Shown here: one piece after another, positions 55,613-64,000 of the stretch
Layout of the letters: each line of letters begins with the position of its first letter
Position numbering within the stretch: position 1 is the stretch's first letter
Source: Parendozoicomonas sp. Alg238-R29
Lineage (GTDB): Bacteria; Pseudomonadota; Gammaproteobacteria; Pseudomonadales; Endozoicomonadaceae
NCBI RefSeq assembly: GCF_947331445.1
Contig: NZ_CAMZOG010000010.1
Location: 1-64,000, forward strand
DNA: 64,000 nucleotides
Direction: 5' to 3'
Notes under the pieces: model-generated
Databases searched by the model: none
What the model saw: the letters and a program-made list of their open reading frames with translations, nothing else
What the model was told of the DNA's origin: nothing
Translations under genes and position numbers: made by a program

Positions 55613-56974
55613 TTAAAATTGCTTCCAGTTGATTGCTGGCATACCTGCCATAACTCTTAGAATCTGGGCCGCATATCCAACTTGGAGTTCGATAATTCGG
55701 TCTGGGATTAGGGGTTCTTTCCTGTTAATTATTTGAGTGCTAATGACATTAGCCAGAAATTCAGAGGAAACACTGGCATCATCGTTGTAAGCAAGTGCCT
55801 CACATTGACTTGTGTTTCCATGTATTTTTCGTCGTTCTAAATAGTGGAGGCAGGTTCTTACTGTCCAAAGTCTTGATACATCTGCCAGCTGTTTGACCCC
55901 TTGTTTTACCAAGTCTCGTAGCTCTTTATATTGGTAGAGGTCGTTGAAGACAGCTGTCATTGCAATTGACATCTGAACCTCTGAATTGTCGTTGTTCAGG
56001 GTAAGCAGGGCAGAACTGTGTGTTGACAGGGTTTCATGTAATGCCGCCATTAACGGCTCAAGTGCCCCTTGTTCGAGAAGAACCTGTTTAAGACTGTCTT
56101 TTTGGGTTTTGGCGCTGGTGCTTGCTAAGCCTGTAAGAGTATTACTCATTTTGTTGTGAGTAATGGCGTTAGAAAAGGATGTTTCTTTTGGCAGGCCCAG
56201 AGAAATATCTCCTAAACCGCGTTCAGGGTTCAGGTAGATATGCAGCATTATCAGTTCGGCGTAGATTTTGGAGAAATCCCCCAAGCTCTCTTTTTGTTGG
56301 GAAGCTCCAGAAAGGCGCATTGCAAAAGTGTTAATGACATCCTCTGGGACGTTGTTGACGTTTATAATTTCTCTAATGAATTTCTCGTCAAAATTTAATC
56401 TCAGTGTGGCTGTCCGCACTCTCCAGTATTCTTTGTTATGGTCTAGCTGAAGCAGTTCGTTGGAAAGTGTGTTTAGTTTTTGATCAAGACTCTGGCCGCC
56501 AGTGGTATCGGGGTTGCTCTCATCGTAGGTATCTGACCCCGTAGTAGATGATTGTTCATACTGTGCTTGCTCATCTCTGGCCTCTTGGTTGTAAGTGAGA
56601 GCTTTTTCTACGCTCTTTTTCTGCCTTCCCTGGATGGCGTTGTTTATTCCCTTTTTCCAGTCTTCCTGGTCGATCACTTCATTAACAATAGCTTTTGCTC
56701 CATCAAAAACTTGGATCAGCTCTCTATCCAGCTTCTTCAAGTGGCCTGCGATAGCCTGATCTGTTTCTTTTTGCTGTTCTTGTATGTCAGAAAGATCTAG
56801 ATATTCGGTCGTATCTATCTGGCCAAAGCCGGGAATAACATCTGCCCATCGGGCAACTTCTTGGGATAAGGTCTCTTTAGCTGTTTCGAAATCGCTATTG
56901 GCGTAGGCAAGCAGCGATGCAGTAGCAAAGGCCGTAAAGAAAGTGAGTGCTTTCTTTAGGTGTTTTTTTCCCAT
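55613..56974 (-). CDS. Secreted protein of unknown function (first gene of a pair)
   Basis: I chose ATG 56974 because GAGGG lies just upstream; an ATG at 56995 would place seven charged residues before the signal peptide. The 453-residue precursor starts MGKKHLKKALTFFTAFATAS and is cut likely after AYA. The mature part begins with coiled-coil-like helices (QEQQKETDQAI-type region), then a Ser/Asp/Gln-rich linker (about 145-170) and a helical C-terminal domain with a Cys pair (TCLHYLERRKIHGNTSQC). No known family. It probably forms an operon with the next gene. Confidence 0.7.
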   Translation of the reverse strand: MGKKHLKKALTFFTAFATASLLAYANSDFETAKETLSQEVARWADVIPGFGQIDTTEYLDLSDIQEQQKETDQAIAGHLKKLDRELIQVFDGAKAIVNEVIDQEDWKKGINNAIQGRQKKSVEKALTYNQEARDEQAQYEQSSTTGSDTYDESNPDTTGGQSLDQKLNTLSNELLQLDHNKEYWRVRTATLRLNFDEKFIREIINVNNVPEDVINTFAMRLSGASQQKESLGDFSKIYAELIMLHIYLNPERGLGDISLGLPKETSFSNAITHNKMSNTLTGLASTSAKTQKDSLKQVLLEQGALEPLMAALHETLSTHSSALLTLNNDNSEVQMSIAMTAVFNDLYQYKELRDLVKQGVKQLADVSRLWTVRTCLHYLERRKIHGNTSQCEALAYNDDASVSSEFLANVISTQIINRKEPLIPDRIIELQVGYAAQILRVMAGMPAINWKQF

Positions 56975-57056
56975 GGTTTCCCTCTTGTCTATCAAGTCGT
57001 GAACTGAACTCGTTAGACAGAGGGGAGAAGGAAATTATGCTAACCAGAGTGTTAGT

Positions 57057-58742
57057 TCAGGCAACAGATTCTGCGGGAGTGGAACGGGTAATCATCTCTT
57101 GGGCATGGGCCAGGGTCTGGTCAGTGATTTCCAGCCCTCCCAGCATGCGGGCAACTTCATAAGTGCGTTTGTCATCTTTGAGTGTTGATATTCTGGTGCT
57201 GGTACTGTTTTTACCCAGCTTCTTGCTGACATGCAGGTGAGTGTGTCCCTGTGATGCTACTTGTGGCTGGTGGGTCACACACATAACTTGACCTTGCTCG
57301 CCAAGTTCTCTCAATAGGCGACCGACAATTTCTGCTGTTCCACCGCCAATGCCCACATCCACCTCATCAAATACCAGAGTAGAAATGCCAGAAGTGCGGG
57401 CAGTAATCACTTGTATGGCCAGGCTGATGCGAGAAAGTTCACCACCAGAGGCGACTTTGTCCAAAGGCTTGGGAGCTGAACCGGGGTTTGTAGTGACAAG
57501 GAAACGAATATCTTCCATTCCATGATTGCGAGGCGTTGTCTCTTGAGTGCTGAATTCGACCTCAAACTTACCTTTCGGCATGCCCAGTTCATGGATGTGC
57601 TTGCTAACAGCTTTGTTTAGTTTTCCAGCGCCTTTGGTTCGTTTGTCGGTCAGCTTCTTGGCAGTGGTGAAGTAGTCTTGTTCCAAAGCTGAAAGCGACT
57701 GTTCCAGCTCTTCAAGTTTTTCATCGCCCCATTGAAGGCTTTCCAGCTCGTGTTGCAGTTCTGTATGAAAATTATGCAAAGCATCGGGTTGCACATGGTG
57801 CTTGCGTGCCAGGGTATAAGTTGCCGACAGTCGTTCAGTAATATCTGCCAGCCGAACTGGGTCTGCCTCAAAGTTGTCAACAAACCGGTTCATCTCGCCA
57901 ATAGCTTCTTCTACCTGAATCTGTGCGGTGGAAAGCATTTCTATGGTGTCTTGCAATACTGGAATATCTAATCCCAGATCAACCAGCAATTGCTGGCACA
58001 CGGTAAGACTGTGAAGAATATTGCCGCTGTCGTTTTCTGAGCAGAGGTTTAAAACCTGTTGGCAGGTGTGAAGGTTCGTTTCAGCATTGGACAATTGCTT
58101 TTGTTCGTTTTCGAGCTCTTCAACCTCGCCTTTAGAAATAGAAAGGCGATCCAATTCTTCAACTTGATACTGCAATAACTGAAGGCGGGCGTCTTGTTCT
58201 TGCCCTCTGCTTTTTAATTCTTCAAGTTGGTCTTTCTGGTGTTTCCATTCTTGCCAGAGGTGTGAAACCTTTTTTTCAAGTTCGGAGCAGCTTGCATACT
58301 CATCCAGAAGTTTTTGGTGTGTGGCCGGGCGAAGCAAGGACTGCTGTTCGTGTTGAGCGTGAATATCTACCAACATTTCTCCTAGCTGGCGCAAGTCGGA
58401 GAGTGGTGAAGGTGTGCCATTAATATAGCCTCGGCTTCGGCCTTCTTTGGTGATCACCCGTCGTAAAATGCACTCGCCATCAATATCCAGTTCTTTCTTT
58501 TGCAGCCATTTGCTGGCTTCGGGAAGATTGGAGATTTCAAAAGTTGCCCGAATATCCGCTCGCTCGCACCCTGGGCGAACACAGTCGTTGCCAGCTCTGG
58601 CTCCAGTAGTCAGGGAGAGGGCGTCCAGCATAATGGATTTTCCAGCGCCGGTTTCACCAGTAATAACGGTCATACCTTTGGGGATCTCAAGCTCAAGTTG
58701 ATCCACAATGGCGTAATGGCTGATAGACAGATGGGTGAGCAT
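57057..58742 (-). CDS. recN: DNA repair protein RecN
   Basis: 561 residues, normal length. Walker A GETGAGKS lies at residues 29-36 near the start (MLTHLSISHYAIVDQLELEI). A long coiled coil occupies about 150-370. The C-terminal ATPase half has the signature LDKVASGGELSRISLAIQVI and Walker B STLVFDEVDVGIGG. RecN is an SMC-like protein that holds DNA ends in double-strand break repair. It is divergent from grpE, the usual order in pseudomonad-like genomes. No SOS box is obvious in the 200-bp spacer. Confidence 0.95.
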   Translation of the reverse strand: MLTHLSISHYAIVDQLELEIPKGMTVITGETGAGKSIMLDALSLTTGARAGNDCVRPGCERADIRATFEISNLPEASKWLQKKELDIDGECILRRVITKEGRSRGYINGTPSPLSDLRQLGEMLVDIHAQHEQQSLLRPATHQKLLDEYASCSELEKKVSHLWQEWKHQKDQLEELKSRGQEQDARLQLLQYQVEELDRLSISKGEVEELENEQKQLSNAETNLHTCQQVLNLCSENDSGNILHSLTVCQQLLVDLGLDIPVLQDTIEMLSTAQIQVEEAIGEMNRFVDNFEADPVRLADITERLSATYTLARKHHVQPDALHNFHTELQHELESLQWGDEKLEELEQSLSALEQDYFTTAKKLTDKRTKGAGKLNKAVSKHIHELGMPKGKFEVEFSTQETTPRNHGMEDIRFLVTTNPGSAPKPLDKVASGGELSRISLAIQVITARTSGISTLVFDEVDVGIGGGTAEIVGRLLRELGEQGQVMCVTHQPQVASQGHTHLHVSKKLGKNSTSTRISTLKDDKRTYEVARMLGGLEITDQTLAHAQEMITRSTPAESVA

Positions 58743-58836
58743 GGGAGAGGTCCCGACTATGTACCTGTTTATTTATACAGTAATCGTCAAGTGCAGTGAG
58801 TTCAATCCCTTAATCCGAAAAATCCTTGCGAATACC

Positions 58837-58866
58837 CTTGAATGTTCTGGGGGAGTCCCCAATATA
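58837..58866 (+). promoter_or_regulatory. Sigma-32-like heat-shock promoter of grpE
   Basis: CTTGAA (58837-58842), a 14-base spacer, then CCCCAATATA. This fits the heat-shock sigma factor consensus (CTTGAA and CCCCAT-T). It lies about 80 bp upstream of the grpE ATG. Confidence 0.8.
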
Positions 58867-58945
58867 TGCGCAATAGTTTTTTATGAACCGTTGCGCGATG
58901 CTGTTCCTTAGATGAGGAAACCAGCTGCAGGATGGGAGTTGCAGG

Positions 58946-59536
58946 ATGACTGAAGATCAAAATAAAACCGGTGAGCAGGTTGAAGAAACCGTAGCTCCTG
59001 AAACTGCAGAAACAGTTGCTGAAGATGCGACTGTTAGCGAGGATGCTGTCGTTGAAGAAGATTCTCTTGCTGCGCTTCAGAATGAGCTTGTTCGTGCTCA
59101 GGATGATTTAACCAAGGCTCAGGAGCAGGCATTGCGTGCTGTTGCCGAAGCTCAGAACGTAAAACGTCGTGCTCAGCAGGATGTGGAAAAAGCCCACAAG
59201 TTTGCTCTGGATAAGTTTGTTGAGTCCCTGCTTCCAGTAGTAGACAGTTTGGAAAATGGTTTGAAAAGTGTTGAGTCCAGCGATGATGCCCACGATGCCA
59301 TGCGTGAAGGTATGGAACTCACTCTGAAGCTGTTTGTGGATACTCTGGCTAAGCATCAGGTTGAACAGTTAAATCCTGTTGGCGAGTCTCTGGATCCTAA
59401 TTTTCATCAGGCTATAACCATGGTTCCAAATCCCGATATGGAGCCAAACACTGTAATGGATGTTATTCAGAAGGGTTACACTCTCAATGGGCGTGTTGTG
59501 CGCCCTGCAATGGTTGTGGTTTCCAAAGCACCTTGA
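58946..59536 (+). CDS. grpE: Nucleotide exchange factor GrpE
   Basis: 196 residues. The N-terminus is Glu/Thr/Val-rich and disordered (about 1-40), then a long helix with NELVRAQDDLTKAQEQALRA, and the beta domain has HQVEQLNPVGESLDPNFHQA and GYTLNGRVVRPAMVVVS. GrpE releases ADP from DnaK. It should be followed by dnaK, but here two type III secretion-like genes lie in between. A sigma-32-type promoter precedes it. Confidence 0.95.
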   Translation: MTEDQNKTGEQVEETVAPETAETVAEDATVSEDAVVEEDSLAALQNELVRAQDDLTKAQEQALRAVAEAQNVKRRAQQDVEKAHKFALDKFVESLLPVVDSLENGLKSVESSDDAHDAMREGMELTLKLFVDTLAKHQVEQLNPVGESLDPNFHQAITMVPNPDMEPNTVMDVIQKGYTLNGRVVRPAMVVVSKAP

Positions 59537-59815
59537 TTGACTCAATCTGATTTTTTGCACTCAGTCCAAGTGACTTAAGTCTTGGGCTGGGTGACACCCT
59601 CCAAAGTTCAATTCTTCCCTTCTGTCAATGGAACGTCCTTTTTGAAATAAAATTTCATTGCAGGGTGGTTTTATATATCTCAAGTGAATATCGCACACCT
59701 TTTGAGATTTCCATTTAATGGGTTTTGCTGATCATTTTTTCCTTAACCTTTCAATTAGCACTGGTTTTTATAAGCACAGTTTTATGTATGTGGATTTCAG
59801 CAGGGAGAACTCTGC
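59537..59815. other. Spacer after grpE with a 13-bp hairpin
   Basis: 59558-59593 forms a 13-bp stem with two G-U pairs (CACTCAGTCCAAG/CTTGGGCTGGGTG) and a ten-base loop. No T run follows, so it is not a standard terminator. The rest is AT-rich and may carry the promoter of the chaperone-like gene. Confidence 0.6.
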
Positions 59816-60307
59816 ATGAGCGTGATAAGGGATTTCTTCAAGGCGCTTGGTGGTGACCATAAGCTGATAGGTCGACTTCAGGATGGCGTTACCATCGCCC
59901 AGCACAAAAATATACCCGACGAGGTTCTGGAAGGTATCTATGGAATAGCTTATGGCTATTTCCAGACTGGGAAATACAAAGAAGCCCACGATATGTTCCT
60001 GTATCTCAGTTTTCACAATCACAACAGCGCAAAATATCTTGCCGGGTTAGGGGCCGCATGCTTTCGAATGGGAAAGCCGGAGCAGGCCATAGAGCCTCTG
60101 AAAAATGCTACGAAAATGGATAAGGCCGACCCGGGTCCAGCCTTGAATCTTGCCCATGCCTTTGAGGCTATGGGGGAGACAGGCAAAGCCCGCTCCGCAC
60201 TGAGTATGGTGATTTCCCGCTGCGAGGGAAATACATCTTATAAGCCGCTTATGCAGGTGGCCCAAGCCATGCTCCAAAACAACGCACCCGATTTAGACCA
60301 GAAGTAA
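59816..60307 (+). CDS. Type III secretion chaperone-like TPR protein (SycD/LcrH family)
   Basis: 163 residues made of tetratricopeptide repeats: LEGIYGIAYGYFQTGKYKEA, AKYLAGLGAACFRMGKPEQA and PALNLAHAFEAMGETGKA (about 35-145). The N-terminal helix and total length match SycD/LcrH/IpgC class II chaperones that keep translocator proteins soluble before type III secretion. The next gene, 12 bases downstream, encodes a translocator-like protein, which is the standard pairing. No other type III secretion genes are in the window. It is inserted between grpE and dnaK. Confidence 0.82.
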   Translation: MSVIRDFFKALGGDHKLIGRLQDGVTIAQHKNIPDEVLEGIYGIAYGYFQTGKYKEAHDMFLYLSFHNHNSAKYLAGLGAACFRMGKPEQAIEPLKNATKMDKADPGPALNLAHAFEAMGETGKARSALSMVISRCEGNTSYKPLMQVAQAMLQNNAPDLDQK

Positions 60308-60319
60308 GGGAGACGACTC

Positions 60320-61441
60320 ATGGCTGGTGTAGGTGGAATAGGTCAGAACCAAACGCAACAAACGGAATATCTCCGTCATGCGGAACAGACCCAGCGTGCA
60401 GATCAGGCCTCAGCAGGAAATGCTGCCGGTTCAGTAACGGTTAGTTACTATGAACCCGGGATGCAGGCGAAAGGGGCGGATGGTCGTGTTGTTCCCCTTG
60501 CTGCTCCCGATGCGGGTGCTACGCAGGGCATGGGTAAAATGGATACCAACGAACTCAGTGCTATGCTGAGTGGTTTGCGGGCTGATAATGAAGACGCTAT
60601 GCAGAAAGCCAGTGAAGAAGCCGCACTGGCCAGCAAGGAAAAAGTGAAGTCTGCCCGGGATAAAAGAATTCAAGAGTTGGAGAAGGCGCTCGAGCCTCCT
60701 CCAAAGAAGAATAAAAAGTGTGCTGCCGCGAAAATAGTTATTGGCGCCATGCTGCCTGGTGTAGGTACGCCTCTGATGGTTCAGGGCATCAAGGAATTGA
60801 AGGCCTATAACAGTGAAGTGAAGTCCGTGAATGGTGAGCGTAACTTGGTGATGCAACAGCACTTCCAGCAAAATCACGGGGAAGTGAAAGAGTTTAACAA
60901 AGAGTACACCAAGGATTACACAGACAGCGATTACCAAGTGAAGGGTGGCAAGGTCGGTAATCGTATTAATCCCGATCAGCACATAGCCAAGTTGGAAGAC
61001 ATGAAGAGCCGTGGTGTGATTGATGAAAGTGGATTCCAGGAGCTCAAAGGCCTCGTTGAGGAAGGAGCCAAGCCCAGAGAAGTCTATGAAGCCTTCCTTG
61101 GCATGGCGATAGAGGGAAAGGTTAATGGGGAGGCTGCTTCTATCCATGGTGAAAATGCTTCCAGAGGCGCCACCGAGGCTGTTGGTGAGGCTGTTGGTGA
61201 GGCTCCTTCCGATGATGGTTCTGTTACTGAGGCATCTGCCTCTGATACCTTGGCTGAAGCTGCAGAAATAGAAGAAGATCAGGGGTTTCAGCAATTTCTG
61301 GCTGAGTTGGCTATGATGATGGAAGAGCAGGAAGAGGGCTTTCGTCAGATAGAGGAAGACCTGACCAGCGGCGCATCTCTAGCTCTTTCCGGTGCGCAGG
61401 ATATGCAAATGCAGCAAAGTATGACCATGCGTCACATATAA
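60320..61441 (+). CDS. Putative type III secretion translocator/effector
   Basis: 373 residues, Gln/Ala/Glu-rich, without a Sec signal or stable-looking N-terminus. One hydrophobic segment lies at about 134-156 (CAAAKIVIGAMLPGVGTPL), after a basic stretch (PPPKKNKK). Predicted coiled coils flank it (about 85-125 and 320-360). A two-fold EAVG repeat from a 12-bp tandem unit lies near residue 290. One or two membrane segments plus coiled coils and an adjacent SycD-like gene fit a YopD/YopB-type translocator. I cannot align it to a known one, so a non-translocator substrate is possible. GGAG precedes the ATG. Confidence 0.65.
   Translation: MAGVGGIGQNQTQQTEYLRHAEQTQRADQASAGNAAGSVTVSYYEPGMQAKGADGRVVPLAAPDAGATQGMGKMDTNELSAMLSGLRADNEDAMQKASEEAALASKEKVKSARDKRIQELEKALEPPPKKNKKCAAAKIVIGAMLPGVGTPLMVQGIKELKAYNSEVKSVNGERNLVMQQHFQQNHGEVKEFNKEYTKDYTDSDYQVKGGKVGNRINPDQHIAKLEDMKSRGVIDESGFQELKGLVEEGAKPREVYEAFLGMAIEGKVNGEAASIHGENASRGATEAVGEAVGEAPSDDGSVTEASASDTLAEAAEIEEDQGFQQFLAELAMMMEEQEEGFRQIEEDLTSGASLALSGAQDMQMQQSMTMRHI
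61178..61201 (+). repeat. 12-bp tandem duplication
   Basis: gctgttggtgag occurs twice in a row and encodes AVGE-AVGE in the translocator-like protein. Confidence 0.95.
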
Positions 61442-61799
61442 GACCTGCAGTTCTTCAATGATCCTGTACAAATGATCTTCCCATTCCTTGACCTTCTTTG
61501 AGAGGTCTCTGCCTGTCCAGGACGCGCCTGCTTAACGCCTCTGTCATAAGAAAAAATAAAAAAATCGAAATTAAAGCCTTGAAAAGGTTTTACCTCGTTC
61601 CCATATATCCAGCCAGATGGTCAGTGGAGTTATAACGACAGGCTCCCAAAGCTGGCCCGGGTAAAAGCCCCAGATTTTTTCGCCTTCGCCAATAGCTTCT
61701 ATCAGAAAGGGTTGGTGTGGGTTCGGGGGCAGGCACAAACGGCCCCCATAATATTTGAATTTTTACACCATCTTTAAACGTTTTTCGGAGAGTATTTCG
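61442..61799 (+). other. dnaK leader region, 358 bp
   Basis: The spacer between the translocator-like gene and dnaK contains a sigma-32-like promoter (annotated separately) and a G-rich region near 61720-61745. I see no gene and no clear terminator for the upstream gene. Confidence 0.5.
61578..61608 (+). promoter_or_regulatory. Sigma-32-like heat-shock promoter of dnaK
   Basis: CTTGAAA (61578-61584), a 15-base spacer, then CCCATATAT. A good match to the heat-shock promoter consensus, about 190 bp upstream of dnaK. Confidence 0.8.
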
Positions 61800-63731
61800 A
61801 TGAGCAACAGCAAAATTATCGGTATCGATCTGGGTACCACCAACTCTTGTGTATCCGTACTGGATGGCGACAGTGTAAAGGTTATTGAGAATGCTGAAGG
61901 TGCTCGTACTACACCTTCCATCATTGCCTACACCGATGATGGTGAGATTCTGGTAGGTATGCCAGCCAAGCGTCAGGCGGTAACAAACCCAGACAGCACT
62001 CTGTTTGCTATCAAGCGTCTGATCGGCCGTCGCTTCGAAGATAAAGAAGTTCAGAAAGACATCGAAATGGTGCCTTACAAGATTGTTAAGGCTGACAATG
62101 GTGACGCATGGGTTGAAGTAAAAGGTGACACCATGGCTCCTCCTCAGATCTCTGCTGAGATTCTGAAGAAGATGAAGAAGACCGCTGAAGATTACCTCGG
62201 TCACGGTGTTACCGAAGCTGTTGTCACTGTTCCAGCCTACTTCAACGATGCTCAGCGTCAGGCGACTAAAGACGCCGGCCGTATCGCTGGCCTGGAAGTG
62301 AAGCGTATTATCAACGAGCCAACAGCTGCGGCACTGGCTTACGGTCTGGACAAAGCCAAAGGCGACCAGACTATTGCTGTATACGACCTGGGTGGTGGTA
62401 CTTTCGATATCTCTGTTATCGAAATTGCTGACGTTGACGGTGAGCACCAGTTTGAAGTGCTGTCTACCAACGGTGACACCTTCCTGGGCGGTGAAGACTT
62501 CGACATGCGCCTGATCAACTTCCTGGCTGACGAATTCAAGAAGGATCAGGGTATTGATCTGAAAGGTGACCCTCTGGCCATGCAGCGTCTTAAGGAGGCT
62601 GCCGAAAAAGCCAAGATCGAGCTGTCTTCTGCGACTCAGACTGACGTAAACCTGCCTTACGTCACTGCAGACGCAACTGGTCCTAAACACCTGAACGTAA
62701 AAGTCACCCGCGCCAAGCTGGAATCTCTGGTTGAAGACCTGGTCGAGCGTTCTCTGGCTCCTGTACGACAGGCTGTTAAAGATGCTGACCTGAGCGTTTC
62801 CGACATCGACGAGGTCATCCTGGTGGGTGGTCAGACCCGTATGCCTCTGGTTCAGTCCAAGGTGATGGAGTTCTTCGGCAAAGAAGCTCGTAAGGACGTT
62901 AACCCAGACGAAGCTGTGGCTATGGGGGCTGCTCTGCAGGGCGGCGTATTGTCTGGCGATCGTACTGATGTTCTGCTGCTGGACGTAACTCCACTGACGC
63001 TTGGTATCGAGACCATGGGCGGCGTGATGACGCCTCTGATCGAGAAGAACACCACAATCCCAACCAAGAAATCTCAGGTGTTCTCCACTGCGGAAGACAA
63101 CCAGGCTGCGGTAACTATTCACGTACTGCAGGGCGAGCGTAAGCAAGCCCACGGCAACAAGTCTCTGGGGCAATTCAATCTGGAAGGCATTCCTGCGGCT
63201 CAGCGTGGCATGCCACAGATCGAAGTATCCTTCGACCTAGATGCTAACGGTATTCTGAACGTGTCTGCCAAGGACAAGAATACTGGTAAAGAGCAGTCCA
63301 TCGTGATCAAGGCTTCTTCCGGTTTGTCCGATGAAGAAATCGATCAAATGGTACGCGACGCTGAAGCGAATGCGGAAGAAGACAAAAAGTTTGAAGAGCT
63401 GGCTGGTGCCCGTAACCAGGCAGATGCCATGGTTCACGCGACTCGCAAGACTCTGGAAGAAGCTGGTGACAAGGCTTCCGAAGAAGAGAAGAATGCAGTT
63501 GAAGCAGCCATCAAAGAGCTGGAAGACGCTGTAAAGGCTGACGACAAAGACGCTATCGAAGCCAAGACCCAGGCTTTGGTTCAGGCTTCCGGACCTTTGG
63601 CTCAGAAGATGACTGATGACGCTGGTGCTCAGGCTCAGCCGGGTGCGGAAGCTCAGGCTGATGACGCAGCAGCTAAGGACGATGACGTTGTTGACGCTGA
63701 GTTCGAAGAAGTGAAAGACGACAAGAAGTAA
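61800..63731 (+). CDS. dnaK: Chaperone protein DnaK (Hsp70)
   Basis: I chose ATG 61800 ([17 protein letters not shown]), with CGGAG upstream; an in-frame ATG at 61755 would add 15 atypical residues. The 643-residue protein has all Hsp70 signatures: GIDLGTTNS, the [10 protein letters not shown]-type motif (here [13 protein letters not shown]), and [11 protein letters not shown]; the linker [10 protein letters not shown] leads into the substrate domain, and it ends [10 protein letters not shown]. It folds and protects proteins with DnaJ and GrpE. dnaJ follows after a terminator-like hairpin. Confidence 0.97.
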   Translation: MSNSKIIGIDLGTTNSCVSVLDGDSVKVIENAEGARTTPSIIAYTDDGEILVGMPAKRQAVTNPDSTLFAIKRLIGRRFEDKEVQKDIEMVPYKIVKADNGDAWVEVKGDTMAPPQISAEILKKMKKTAEDYLGHGVTEAVVTVPAYFNDAQRQATKDAGRIAGLEVKRIINEPTAAALAYGLDKAKGDQTIAVYDLGGGTFDISVIEIADVDGEHQFEVLSTNGDTFLGGEDFDMRLINFLADEFKKDQGIDLKGDPLAMQRLKEAAEKAKIELSSATQTDVNLPYVTADATGPKHLNVKVTRAKLESLVEDLVERSLAPVRQAVKDADLSVSDIDEVILVGGQTRMPLVQSKVMEFFGKEARKDVNPDEAVAMGAALQGGVLSGDRTDVLLLDVTPLTLGIETMGGVMTPLIEKNTTIPTKKSQVFSTAEDNQAAVTIHVLQGERKQAHGNKSLGQFNLEGIPAAQRGMPQIEVSFDLDANGILNVSAKDKNTGKEQSIVIKASSGLSDEEIDQMVRDAEANAEEDKKFEELAGARNQADAMVHATRKTLEEAGDKASEEEKNAVEAAIKELEDAVKADDKDAIEAKTQALVQASGPLAQKMTDDAGAQAQPGAEAQADDAAAKDDDVVDAEFEEVKDDKK

Positions 63732-63772
63732 GTCGCTCTCTCATGTCACTCTACTAGAGAGTGAATTGCACG

Positions 63773-63795
63773 CGCGGGAGTTCACTCCCGCGTTT
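63773..63795 (+). terminator. Hairpin between dnaK and dnaJ
   Basis: CGCGGGAG/CTCCCGCG stem with loop TTCA and a short T run. It may attenuate transcription into dnaJ. Confidence 0.75.
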
Positions 63796-63869
63796 GCGTA
63801 GATGGTTTATGCAAAAACTGTGTAAAAGCAGTAAAGAATTTTCAGCTTGGCACCAGGTTTAAAACGGTT

Positions 63870-64000
63870 ATGTCGAAAAGAGATTATTATGAGGTGCTCG
63901 GGATTGCCCGAGATGCCAGCGACAAAGAGATGAAAAAAGCTTATCGCCGTATGGCGATGAAGTTTCATCCTGACCGAAACCCTGGAGACAAAGACGCAGA
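63870..64000 (+). CDS. dnaJ: Chaperone protein DnaJ (N-terminal part; cut by window end)
   Basis: Only 43 codons are visible, from ATG 63870 to the window edge. They form most of the J domain: [24 protein letters not shown] and the HPD motif (33-35) that stimulates DnaK's ATPase. The expected position directly after dnaK and the full J-domain match make the call firm. Confidence 0.95.
   Translation, partial: MSKRDYYEVLGIARDASDKEMKKAYRRMAMKFHPDRNPGDKDA

Noticed and set aside
61590-63173. A 527-codon antisense frame covering the start of dnaK
   Set aside because: dnaK is unambiguous on the plus strand, and the antisense product has no recognisable motif.

Overview
The window looks like a chromosomal segment of a marine, host-associated gammaproteobacterium, most likely Endozoicomonas or a close relative in the Oceanospirillales. 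This rests on the housekeeping genes (bamE/fur, recN, grpE, dnaK, dnaJ, smpB/ssrA with the tag ANDDNYQGALAA, pseudomonad-type gap), on eukaryote-like and type III secretion-like genes, and on many decayed genes. The genus is inference. I saw no rRNA, tRNA or CRISPR array.

Region 1 (1-7.1 kb): the start of a DUF748/AsmA-like gene, then a collapsed purine/selenium-dependent molybdenum hydroxylase accessory locus. It holds a C-terminal purine permease stub, mocA-like and yqeC-like genes, a yqeB-like relic and an OFA-type MFS relic. A predicted acidic protein with a nuclear-localisation-like tail lies inside it. Region 2 (7.1-25.7 kb): rhlE, a secreted coiled-coil protein, a broken cyanovirin-N-like lectin gene, an IS200/IS605 relic, an AbgT transporter, a GntR/UTRA regulator, the glycolytic genes eno, gap and pyk, a SWIM-SNF2 helicase, and ISAs1 relics.

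Region 3 (25.7-43.7 kb): a surface polysaccharide (probably LPS O-antigen) cluster. It has glycosyltransferases, Wzx- and Wzy-like proteins, a GDP-sugar block (gmd, a reductase/epimerase, a ColD-like dehydratase, gmm, manC, manB), an initiating sugar-phosphate transferase, and an O-antigen ligase on the opposite strand. The ColD-like enzyme has His where related aminotransferases have the PLP lysine, which predicts GDP-colitose as a product. A G12 tract in one glycosyltransferase gene predicts phase variation. The first 5 kb are visibly AT-rich.

Region 4 (43.7-53.4 kb): a large unknown protein, a di-haem peroxidase with a helical sensor-like membrane protein, a hydrolase relic, a RING-H2 protein (candidate E3 ligase effector), ssrA and smpB, a sodium-dependent transporter, ratA and rnfH. 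Region 5 (53.4-64 kb): the familiar order bamE-fur-recN-grpE-dnaK-dnaJ, interrupted twice. Two secreted unknown proteins lie between fur and recN. A type III secretion chaperone-like gene and a translocator-like gene lie between grpE and dnaK. Sigma-32-like promoters precede both grpE and dnaK.

Across the window there are many short perfect or near-perfect tandem duplications (4-33 bp), in genes, pseudogenes and spacers. They point to a recurrent slippage-like mutational process that both diversifies proteins and breaks genes.
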